A DNA stretch of 64,000 bases from Sporotomaculum syntrophicum (GTDB lineage Bacteria; Bacillota; Desulfotomaculia; Desulfotomaculales; Desulfallaceae): assembly GCF_009932395.1 (NCBI RefSeq), contig NZ_LSRS01000002.1, positions 1 through 64,000 of the forward strand, written 5' to 3'. Shown piece by piece: positions 32,724 through 39,434 of the stretch (positions are counted from its first letter, which is position 1; every line of letters begins with the position of its first letter). The notes beneath the pieces were generated by a model that searched no databases, was not told the origin of the DNA, and worked only from the letters and a program-made list of their open reading frames with translations. The translations under genes were made by a program, and so were the position numbers.

Positions 32724-33842
32724 TTGCTCAAACAGTTTTTAGTTGATCCCCAAAAATGCAAGGGCAGCGGCATTTGTGCGGTCTCATGCCCGGGTAAGTT
32801 AATTAGTATAAATAAACAAGATAAACTTCCTCACTGGATCGAGGGAGCGGAGCAACAATGTATCCTTTGTCATCACTGCGTTTCATCATGCCCAAACCAA
32901 GCCATTACCATTAACAAAATAATGGAAGATAGTGACAGCTTTATAAGAAATAACTTGCTAAAAATCGATCCCCAAAAATGCAACCACGATGGCATTTGTA
33001 CAGAGGTTTGTCCATTACAGCTAATTACTTTAAATATAAAGGATAATCTCCCCATCCCGGTAGAACAAGCTGAAAAACAATGTATTCGCTGCGGTCATTG
33101 CGTTGTAATTTGTCCCACCGGAGCTCTTGCCCTTGAAACAATCAAGCCCGGTGAGCTATGTGTTGACCAGGATGGTTCCTTATATTATGGGCCTGTCTCC
33201 ACGCAAACAATGAAACCGGAGGATTGCGGACAATTTGACGCGAGTCTCCTACCCTCCCCAGAACAAGTCCGGCACTTCCTGAGCACTCGAAGGTCGATAC
33301 GCGTTTACAAAACAGATCCGGTAGACAGGGTAGCATTGTCCAGTATCATTGATATTGCTTGCTATGCCCCGACCGCAAGAAATTCCCAGCCGGTAAATTG
33401 GCTGGTTATCGAAAATTCTAGAGAGGTCAACTTTCTTTCCGGCTTAACTATAGAATGGATGCGCCAGGTAATAACTAACGAGCCCGAAATGGCCCAAAGT
33501 ATGAACCTGAAACGATTGGTTAACGATTGGGATAAAGGAATAGATCGAATTTGTCACGGGGCACCGCATGTTATCATTGCCCATGCCCAGTCAAACCTGC
33601 CGAGCGCTCAAACCTCCTGCACCATAGCTCTAACTTACCTTGAACTTGCCGCCTTTTCAGCCGGTATAGGTGCCTGCTGGGCAGGATATTTCAATGCCGC
33701 CGCCAATTTCTATCCACCCATGCATGAAGCTTTATGCCTGCCTGAGGGACACCAGTGCTTTGGGGCTATGCTGATTGGTTATCCCCGTTATCCATACCAC
33801 CGCATTCCCGTAAGGAAAAAAGCAAATGTCGCCTGGCGTTAG
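32724..33842 (+). CDS. Nitroreductase fused to a duplicated 2[4Fe-4S] ferredoxin domain
   Basis: 372 aa, TTG start with GGAGGG 8 nt upstream. Two tandem ferredoxin units (about 1-62 and 78-142) are obvious duplicates: VDPQKCKGSGICAVSCPG versus IDPQKCNHDGICTEVCPL, then CILCHHCVSSCPNQA versus CIRCGHCVVICPTGA. Together they hold 16 cysteines in CxxCxxxCP-like sets (the first Cys pairs spaced CX5C), enough for four [4Fe-4S] clusters. The rest (about 185-372) is a nitroreductase-fold flavin domain with STRRSIRVYK, ARNSQPVNWLVI and a C-terminal GYPRYPYHR. It probably passes electrons from low-potential donors to FMN; the acceptor is unknown. It lies 104 bp after splB. Single-duplication ferredoxin-nitroreductases are common in anaerobes; the doubled version is less so. 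Confidence 0.88.
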   Translation: MLKQFLVDPQKCKGSGICAVSCPGKLISINKQDKLPHWIEGAEQQCILCHHCVSSCPNQAITINKIMEDSDSFIRNNLLKIDPQKCNHDGICTEVCPLQLITLNIKDNLPIPVEQAEKQCIRCGHCVVICPTGALALETIKPGELCVDQDGSLYYGPVSTQTMKPEDCGQFDASLLPSPEQVRHFLSTRRSIRVYKTDPVDRVALSSIIDIACYAPTARNSQPVNWLVIENSREVNFLSGLTIEWMRQVITNEPEMAQSMNLKRLVNDWDKGIDRICHGAPHVIIAHAQSNLPSAQTSCTIALTYLELAAFSAGIGACWAGYFNAAANFYPPMHEALCLPEGHQCFGAMLIGYPRYPYHRIPVRKKANVAWR

Positions 33843-34013
33843 AAATAGCACTTAACAAATTTAACACTTAAAAAGTATAACACAAGTATAGAGCAGGTCA
33901 AAAGTGGAGCAAAAAAAAGCACCCGGCTGTGTGGGGAACCGGGGTTGTTAAGGAGTGTAACATATTAACAGCTTAACCTAAATGAAACTTAACATTTGGT
34001 CTGCCGTATTAAT
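33843..34013 (+). other. Intergenic region after the ferredoxin-nitroreductase gene
   Basis: No gene seen. The stretch 33910-33950 contains A8 followed by CACCCGG and CCGGGGTTG arms, a weak hairpin. It separates the plus-strand gene from the orphan minus-strand riboswitch unit. Confidence 0.4.
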
Positions 34014-34053
34014 ATAAAAAAGCTTTACCCTATTATGCAAAAGGATAAAGCTT
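34014..34053. terminator. Terminator of the orphan riboswitch (also terminator-like on the plus strand)
   Basis: On the minus strand AAGCTTTATCC/GGGTAAAGCTT is followed by TTTTT. The arm AAGCTTTATCC recurs in both terminators at 38967-39131, which suggests a common origin of these cassettes. On plus, GGATAAAGCTTCTTTT could end transcripts of the nitroreductase gene. Confidence 0.85.
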
Positions 34054-34070
34054 CTTTTCAAAAAGCCATA

Positions 34071-34166
34071 CTCTCCTTTCCACAATGGGAGGCACACTAG
34101 TTTTCCAATGTACCCTAAGGGCCTGGCAACCATACCTTTGGCTTAGGTTTGACAGGCTCGGAGAAA
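34071..34166 (-). promoter_or_regulatory. Moco/Tuco-type riboswitch with no gene downstream (orphan)
   Basis: The minus strand carries TCTCCGAGCC..CCTAAGCC..GGAAAAC..GTGCCTCCCATTGTGGAAAGGAGA. Outer stem TCTCC/GGAGA pairs, and a terminator follows within 20 nt. It lies between the VWA gene (ends 34268, minus) and the 3' end of the plus-strand nitroreductase, so nothing in its own orientation is available to regulate within 2.5 kb. It may be a 3'UTR element of the moe operon, a source of antisense RNA, or a stranded copy. Confidence 0.85.
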
Positions 34167-34267
34167 TATTTGATTTTAGCCACTTAATTAATACTTCCAC
34201 ATGTTTATACACAATCCCTGCAAAATCATTATATTTTTATAATTTTTTTGTCTTTATTTATAAGCAT

Positions 34268-35467
34268 TCAATTGCTTACCTTAAGCTGTTTAACCGCCTT
34301 CTCCAGACCTGTTACCGACAGCTCAAACATAGGAATCAATTTGCGGATCATATTAATGGAACGGGCGCGGTAATTCAATTGCTCATTCCAGGCCTTAGTC
34401 GGTATCGGATTTAGCCATACAGCGTGTGAAAAATGCCTGGCCAGACGCTTTAACCAAACAAGTCCCGGCTCTTGATTCCTGTTGTCCCAGTCAATAGCCC
34501 CGTTGACCGCAAGTAATTCGCTCTCGGCCATACTCGCATCACCGATAATAATTAACCGGTAATTAACATCGAAATTACGTAAAAAATCATGTGTTGCAAT
34601 GGCATTTTCTCCAATACAGGCCGGCTTCACATATAGGTTATCATAGATACAGTTATGGAAATAATATATTCTTAGATCTTTTAAATGACTTGAGCGTTTG
34701 AAGGCGCTGAATAACTGGCTGCAAAGGTTAATATGCATATCCATTGAACCACCTGAGTCCATCACCAGCACTATTTTCAAATTGTTCTTACGCGGGCGCG
34801 CCCAGACAAGTTCTAACCTGCCGGCATGACGGCAGGTAGCGTCAATAGTACCGTTTATATCCAATTCATCTTTAACGCCTTCATGGAGATTGGTAAGCTC
34901 GCGCAGGACTCGCAAAGCTGCTTCAAACCTTCTTACCCCAAGAATAACATCGCTGCGGTATCCCCGGTAATCACGCCGGGCTGCCACCTGAATTGCTGAG
35001 AAATTACCCGGCACACCACCAATACGGTTCCCTTTCGGGTTAAAACCACCATGTCCAAAATACATGCCGCCATCTTTGGCCACCGCATTGGAAACCTCCT
35101 GGTTGTTTTGCTCCTGCTTCTCTGTCTTTTCGGTAAACTCCGGCTGTTTTTCCCTCTCATCAAGATCCTGAGGCAGTGATTGATCACCCACTAGTATTTG
35201 GGGCGGCAACCCGTCCTTCAACCATCCTAAAATATCGTCAACCCAATTAGCTGGAGATTCAATGCCGCTAAAATAATTTTGGAAAGCCAGGTCGTAATTA
35301 TCAAATTGAGTTTCGCTCTTTACCAGAACCGTTCGAGCAACATGATAAAATTCACGTAAGCTGGAAAATGCCAGTCCCTTGCTCAGGGCTTCCATTAAAG
35401 TCATCCACTCGACTAGAGATACTGGCACACCGGTTTTCTTAAGCTCATATAAGAAATTTATAAACAC
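34268..35467 (-). CDS. VWA-domain protein, CoxE-like
   Basis: 399 aa, GTG start with GGGGGTG 7 nt upstream. N-terminal helical region (1-90), a charged low-complexity linker (about 97-130, rich in Glu/Gln), then a von Willebrand A domain with a metal-ion-dependent adhesion site DSGGSMD (DxGxS) at about 239-245 and downstream IIIGDASMAE. CoxE-type VWA proteins work with MoxR-type ATPases to mature metal enzymes, notably molybdenum CO dehydrogenase. No MoxR ATPase is next to it here. It is the third gene of the moeA-family operon (62 bp after moeA) under the Moco riboswitch at 37974, which supports a role in inserting cofactor into a Mo/W enzyme (inference). Confidence 0.85.
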   Translation of the reverse strand: MFINFLYELKKTGVPVSLVEWMTLMEALSKGLAFSSLREFYHVARTVLVKSETQFDNYDLAFQNYFSGIESPANWVDDILGWLKDGLPPQILVGDQSLPQDLDEREKQPEFTEKTEKQEQNNQEVSNAVAKDGGMYFGHGGFNPKGNRIGGVPGNFSAIQVAARRDYRGYRSDVILGVRRFEAALRVLRELTNLHEGVKDELDINGTIDATCRHAGRLELVWARPRKNNLKIVLVMDSGGSMDMHINLCSQLFSAFKRSSHLKDLRIYYFHNCIYDNLYVKPACIGENAIATHDFLRNFDVNYRLIIIGDASMAESELLAVNGAIDWDNRNQEPGLVWLKRLARHFSHAVWLNPIPTKAWNEQLNYRARSINMIRKLIPMFELSVTGLEKAVKQLKVSN

Positions 35468-35529
35468 GGGGTAACACCCCCAATTATGTTCAACGTCAAA
35501 TCAGCCTGCAACCTTCCTCAAACGGAGCA

Positions 35530-36738
35530 TTAAAAATATGCCGGTTTGAGCAGAATAACTGACACTGCATCACCTTTCTCAACCGGAGGGTGACCCGCCG
35601 GGAGATCTATTATCGCATTCCAGTCGCTGAGAAAAGCTCTGGTCATGCTCGATTTCTGGCCTGGCAATATTTTTACGTTCCACCCGGCATGGGCACAGGC
35701 TGCATTGGCCAGCACAAAACGCCGTGGGCCGCCTTTTTTCCCAAAAGCATTGGTACATATAGCAGAAAGCCTGACTTGATGTGGCGCCAAACCCTGCATG
35801 GCACGCAAAACCGGCACAGCCAGTAAGTTGAAGCTAACCGCACAGGCCAATGGGCTTCCGGGCAGTGAAATCACCAGTTTTTCCCCAATAGCGGCTGCGC
35901 CACTGTGGCTGCCTGGTTTGATTTGAATTCCCCAGAACAATATATCTGCTCCGCTTTGCTCGATTAAGGGGAACGCCTGATCGCAGACACCGTAAGCAGC
36001 ACCACCGATGGTTATCAGAATATCAGCACGCTCAAGCAACTTTTCAAATAATTCTCCGATTTGAGTAATATTATCAACTCCGGCAACTCTAACATCGATA
36101 ACCTCTCCCTGCTCCTGCATGACCAAACCGGCCAAAAGCACGCCGTTGCTGTCCCGCATTTGTCCCGTCATTGGTATTTCCCGGTGAGAAACAATATCTG
36201 CTCCTAAACTCAAAATAGCAACCCGGGGTTTCCTATACACAATCACTTCATCTATGCCATACGATGCGAGAACACTTGCTATGCCAGCACTTAGGCAAGT
36301 CCCCTTTCGCACGAGTAGGTCGCCCTTTAAAAAATTCTCGCCGGGGGGCTTAATATTGCTGCCGGGTTCAATTGATTTACGATATGTAATAAAATCTCCC
36401 TTCAGCTCAACGGCCTCTTCAGGTAGCACTGCCACCACCCCACCAGGCAACGGACCGCCGGTAACCACCCCGACAGCCTGATTAGCACTTAGCGAAACGG
36501 CGGATATTTCTCCCGGTCGTAGACGCTCTATGACTTTATAAACACCATCACCACCTTCGGCCACAGCATAACCATCCATTGCTGCCTGTGCGCATGGGGG
36601 CATATCATGCTCCGCTGCTATATCTTCAGCAACTATGCGGCCCAAGGCTTGCAGCAGAGGTAAAGACCCTGCCGGCATCACCCTAGCATGATCTAAGATA
36701 ATATCCTGGGCCTTTTCTAATTCGATATTCTCAAGCAC
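35530..36738 (-). CDS. moeA: Molybdopterin molybdenumtransferase MoeA
   Basis: About 402 aa. Inserts molybdate into adenylylated molybdopterin. Domain order fits MoeA: N-terminal domains with the MPPCAQAAMDGYA motif (the family's substrate loop), the MoCF/Mog-like domain (about 175-320) with LSLGADIV, TIGGAAYGVCD (variant of the usual TTGGVSVGDYD) and SLPGSPLACAV, then a C-terminal beta domain. GTG at 36738 (AGGTGGGG 8 nt upstream) is preferred; ATG at 36759 immediately after the previous stop is an alternative. The TIGGAAYGVCD change removes the usual Ser, so activity may differ. Second gene of the riboswitch-controlled operon. Confidence 0.92.
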   Translation of the reverse strand: MLENIELEKAQDIILDHARVMPAGSLPLLQALGRIVAEDIAAEHDMPPCAQAAMDGYAVAEGGDGVYKVIERLRPGEISAVSLSANQAVGVVTGGPLPGGVVAVLPEEAVELKGDFITYRKSIEPGSNIKPPGENFLKGDLLVRKGTCLSAGIASVLASYGIDEVIVYRKPRVAILSLGADIVSHREIPMTGQMRDSNGVLLAGLVMQEQGEVIDVRVAGVDNITQIGELFEKLLERADILITIGGAAYGVCDQAFPLIEQSGADILFWGIQIKPGSHSGAAAIGEKLVISLPGSPLACAVSFNLLAVPVLRAMQGLAPHQVRLSAICTNAFGKKGGPRRFVLANAACAHAGWNVKILPGQKSSMTRAFLSDWNAIIDLPAGHPPVEKGDAVSVILLKPAYF

Positions 36739-36760
36739 CAGGCTTTCCCCACCTCTCATG

Positions 36761-37792
36761 TTAGATTTCTGTCGATTTACCAAAAGCACAGGCCGGATAT
36801 CGGCAAGTTTCGCATTCTTCACACAGCCCGCCCTGGCCCAGCGCCACTATATCTGACTTTGTTAAGCGTTCACCGGTAAAAATACGCGGTAGTACCAGAT
36901 CAAAAACTGTAGTTTTATTAAACATCACACAGCCCGGCAGCCCACAAATTGGCACTTCACCCAGGTAAGCCAGCATAAACATCGAGCCAGGCAATACCGG
37001 CGCACCATAAGAAACAACATCGGCCCCGGTTGCCCTTATCCCGGTAGGTGTCACATCATCCGGGTCAACCGACATGCCGCCGGTTAGTATCACCATTTCC
37101 GCTCCTTTATCAACCATGCTAAGGATCTCAGTAGTTATCCTATTCGGATCGTCAGGCAAAATTTCATGTCCACATAATTTTGCGCCAAAAGCTTTAACTT
37201 TTTTTCTTACAACACTGGTAAAACCGTCTTTAATCCGTCCGTAAAAAACCTCGCTCCCGGTGGTGATGACGCCAACTGAAAGTGGCAGAAAAGGTTTTAC
37301 AGATAACAATGGCTCCGACTCACTGCAATTCGCTTCAGCTTCATTTAGAATTTCACGTGGTATCGCTAACGGAATAACTCTGGTTCCGGCCACAAGTTGA
37401 CCTTTAGAGACTACCCGGTTATTATGCACAGTAGCCAAGACTACCCCATCTAAGCAGTTAAGCTGGTTCAACCTATCGCCCCGCACTTTCAGCATGCCGT
37501 CATAGGAAGCTCGCAAACTTACCTTGCCCTGGTTTGGTTCATCCCAATATAACCCCGGTCCAGCTGCGATCCTTGCCAGGAGCAAGGCAGCTTCGTCTTC
37601 ATGCACAAGATTATCTAAGTTCTCCCACACATAAATATGTTCTTTGCCCAAATCACGGAGCTTAGGGACGTCATCATTGGTTAAAATTTGACCTTTACGG
37701 AAAGCCCGTTCTTTTTTACTGCCAGGGATAATTCTGGTAATATCGTGACAAAGAACCATACCCACCGCTTCGGTTACAGGTACCTTTTGCAT
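36761..37792 (-). CDS. MoeA/MoaB-family molybdopterin-binding protein with Cys-rich tail
   Basis: 343 aa, ATG at 37792 with GGGAGGG 7-8 nt upstream. Begins KVPVTEAVGMVLCHDITRIIPG, typical of the MoeA-like 'molybdopterin-binding' proteins of Clostridia. The Mog-like domain (about 165-300) has VGVITTGSEVFYGRI, TGGMSVDPDDVTPTGIR and GLPGCVMF. The last 25 residues carry CEECETCRYPACAFGK, a possible metal or cluster site. It often occurs next to a true moeA in Mo/W-using anaerobes; a role in cofactor adenylylation or in Mo-versus-W choice is possible (inference). First gene after the Moco riboswitch-terminator unit; moeA begins within 25 bp of its stop. Confidence 0.9.
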   Translation of the reverse strand: MQKVPVTEAVGMVLCHDITRIIPGSKKERAFRKGQILTNDDVPKLRDLGKEHIYVWENLDNLVHEDEAALLLARIAAGPGLYWDEPNQGKVSLRASYDGMLKVRGDRLNQLNCLDGVVLATVHNNRVVSKGQLVAGTRVIPLAIPREILNEAEANCSESEPLLSVKPFLPLSVGVITTGSEVFYGRIKDGFTSVVRKKVKAFGAKLCGHEILPDDPNRITTEILSMVDKGAEMVILTGGMSVDPDDVTPTGIRATGADVVSYGAPVLPGSMFMLAYLGEVPICGLPGCVMFNKTTVFDLVLPRIFTGERLTKSDIVALGQGGLCEECETCRYPACAFGKSTEI

Positions 37793-37917
37793 TAATATCC
37801 CTCCCAATTTTCTCCTTAAACATCGTCTCGTACCAACTTAGCAAAAAACATTAACTGTATAATTAGATAATTTATTAGCCAAAAACTTAATAACCCTCAA
37901 TTAGCCTGATTGATAAA

Positions 37918-37956
37918 CACAAAAAAGCTCTGTCCTGAAAAGAAAGAACAGAGCTT
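37918..37956 (-). terminator. Intrinsic terminator of the moeA riboswitch
   Basis: Minus strand AAGCTCTGT/ACAGAGCTT stem with T6 after it, 18 nt downstream of the aptamer and about 125 bp ahead of the first coding start. Confidence 0.9.
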
Positions 37957-37973
37957 GAAAAAACAAGGCAATT

Positions 37974-38068
37974 CTCTCCTTTCCACAAAGGGAGGCACAC
38001 CAGTTTCCCAATGCACCCTATCGGTCAGAACACCATACTTAAAAGCTTAGGTTGACTGACTCGGAGTA
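37974..38068 (-). promoter_or_regulatory. Moco/Tuco-type riboswitch controlling the moeA operon
   Basis: Minus strand ACTCCGAG..CCTAAGC..GGGAAACTGGTGTGCCTCCC..GTGGAAAGGAG. The arms CTCC/GGAG pair. With the terminator this is the standard transcriptional design upstream of molybdenum-cofactor genes, which makes the family call firm. Confidence 0.92.
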
Positions 38069-38077
38069 TTGTATTTT

Positions 38078-38106
38078 ATTGTATGTACATCCTAACTTGT
38101 TCTCAA
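38078..38106 (-). promoter_or_regulatory. Promoter for the moeA riboswitch inside the 3' end of mobB
   Basis: TTGAGA (38101-38106) and TACAAT (38078-38083) on the minus strand are 17 bp apart, each one base from consensus. Predicted start near 38071 is right at the aptamer edge. Confidence 0.75.
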
Positions 38107-38604
38107 GGCGAATTTCTCTATTAATTCAGCCACCCCTGCAACATCATCCGGTTCAAAAAATGGAGCTCTACTATCAAGGGGAACATCACTTACCACGGCC
38201 AACAGTTCATCTCCCGGAATATCCGGTCTTTCAGATACATCGTGACGGTACACTTCTATTTTAGGCCAATTACCCCTTTTATACCCTTCAACTAAAATTA
38301 TATCTACCCCGCTAATCATTGAAATAACCGCCTCTGGTCCAGGATCGGACTCATACTTTCTAACCATAGACACACCATCAGGTGTAGCTAAAGCCACTAC
38401 ATCAGCACCAGCCTGTGCATGCCGCCATGTATCTTTACCAAGTTGATCAAATTCTACATGATGATGGGTATGTTTGACAACTCCAACCTGGTAGCCACGT
38501 TTTTTTAACTCAGCAATCAACTTTACCAAAAAAGTTGTCTTCCCTGTGTTAGAAAACCCGGTCAGACCAATTACCGGTGCACACCCTGGATTCTGTAAAA
38601 TCAT
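38092..38604 (-). CDS. mobB: Molybdopterin-guanine dinucleotide biosynthesis adaptor protein MobB
   Basis: 170 aa, ATG with AAGGGG upstream. P-loop GLTGFSNTGKTTFLVKLI at the N-terminus, then VGVVKHTHHHVEFDQLGKDTW, ILVEGYKRG and a C-terminal acidic region. MobB is a GTP-binding helper for attaching GMP to Moco (bis-MGD form). That fits the DMSO-reductase-family enzyme encoded across the divergent gap at 39435. No mobA is in the window. The gap 38605-38850 holds no gene; it must contain promoters for both directions. Confidence 0.94.
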   Translation of the reverse strand: MILQNPGCAPVIGLTGFSNTGKTTFLVKLIAELKKRGYQVGVVKHTHHHVEFDQLGKDTWRHAQAGADVVALATPDGVSMVRKYESDPGPEAVISMISGVDIILVEGYKRGNWPKIEVYRHDVSERPDIPGDELLAVVSDVPLDSRAPFFEPDDVAGVAELIEKFALRTS

Positions 38605-38850
38605 TTGCTATCCCCTTAAATAGGCTACATTTTATAAGCTTGACTTGACAGTGTAAATACGCTAAAGTTCAAAATAGCGTTATTTTATTAAGGAATACTA
38701 ACTATTATACTTAATAATCCTCCTTAAAAAATAATATATAAGTAAATTATTTATGTCAAGATTTTTATTAGCTTACAAAAATCTTGACTTTTATTGTTGA
38801 TTATATTGTAATCGTGTCGGATATATGCTATTATAATCAAAAAATAAATA
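38605..38850. promoter_or_regulatory. Divergent promoter region between mobB and the tandem riboswitches
   Basis: AT-rich sequence without an ORF. On plus, TATAAT at 38832-38837 is a plausible -10 for the riboswitch transcript, with only a weak -35 upstream (TTGTAA, 20-bp spacing). TTGACT at 38784 with TTGTAA 16 bp later is an alternative. Confidence 0.45.
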
Positions 38851-38948
38851 CTTCTCCGAGCCAGTTTTACCTAAACCCTTAGTATGGTTAACTGGACGTT
38901 AAGGTATGTCAGGAAACCGATATGCCCCCCATTGCGGAAAGGAGAAAG
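38851..38948 (+). promoter_or_regulatory. Moco/Tuco-type riboswitch upstream of the molybdopterin oxidoreductase
   Basis: Plus strand CTTCTCCGAGCC..CCTAAACCC..CAGGAAACCGATATGCCCCCC..GCGGAAAGGAG. P1 is CTTCTCC/GGAGAAAG. A terminator starts 20 nt later. Position and orientation fit control of the oxidoreductase-fdhD genes. Confidence 0.9.
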
Positions 38949-38966
38949 GTATCTTTCTAATATAAG

Positions 38967-39000
38967 GCTTTATCCTTTTCTTGTACCGGATAAAGCTTTT
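38967..39000 (+). terminator. Terminator 1 of the tandem riboswitch leader
   Basis: GCTTTATCC/GGATAAAGC stem followed by TTTT; it immediately follows the first aptamer. Confidence 0.85.
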
Positions 39001-39075
39001 AAAGCCTTTAAGCATGGTGACTGAAAAGTCTAAGTGTGTTGTGAAATCGATATGCTTACCATTGCCGAACGGCTT
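39001..39075 (+). promoter_or_regulatory. Decayed second Moco-type aptamer
   Basis: GCATGGT..CTG..AAGTGTGTTGTGAAATCGATATGC..ACCATTGCCGAACGG aligns with the 3' two-thirds of the aptamer at 38851 (GTATGGT..GGAAACCGATATGC..CCATTGCGGAAAGG). The hallmark CTCCGAG and GGAAAGGAG are missing, but AAGCC/GGCTT could form an alternative outer stem. It is either a diverged sensor or a pseudo-riboswitch. Confidence 0.5.
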
Positions 39076-39089
39076 GAGATATCTTTTAC

Positions 39090-39131
39090 AAAAGCTTTAT
39101 CCTTTTCAAATTGGGATAGAGCTTTTTATTT
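39090..39131 (+). terminator. Terminator 2 of the tandem riboswitch leader
   Basis: AAGCTTTATCC/GGGATAGAGCTT stem followed by TTTTTATTTTTAT. It uses the same arm sequence as terminator 1 and the orphan terminator at 34014. Confidence 0.88.
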
Positions 39132-39434
39132 TTATATCTTGCCCGCATTAATGGACGAGCTTAATACATACTTAGCAATTAACTAACTACCAGCATTTGA
39201 TTATCCCTGATAGCATGCGTGACCAAGGTTGGTTAGCAATCAAAGGGGGTGAGCCATTAGGGATATATTAATTCAAAATTAACTTGCCTAAAAGTTAGGC
39301 TAACGATCAACCTGGTATGTCAAAGCTTAGCTAAGATCTTAAACGCCTCATTACAGGTGAACAAGGTTACATACTTAGGGTAAGTTAAAATCGTTTCAGT
39401 TAAATGAATTACTAAATAGTGGAGGTTGAACAAA
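39132..39434 (+). other. Leader between terminator 2 and the oxidoreductase start
   Basis: About 300 bp without an ORF. It includes AAAGTTAGGCTAAC-type short dyads and ends with the SD GGAGG at 39421-39425. I recognise no RNA family here. Confidence 0.4.
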
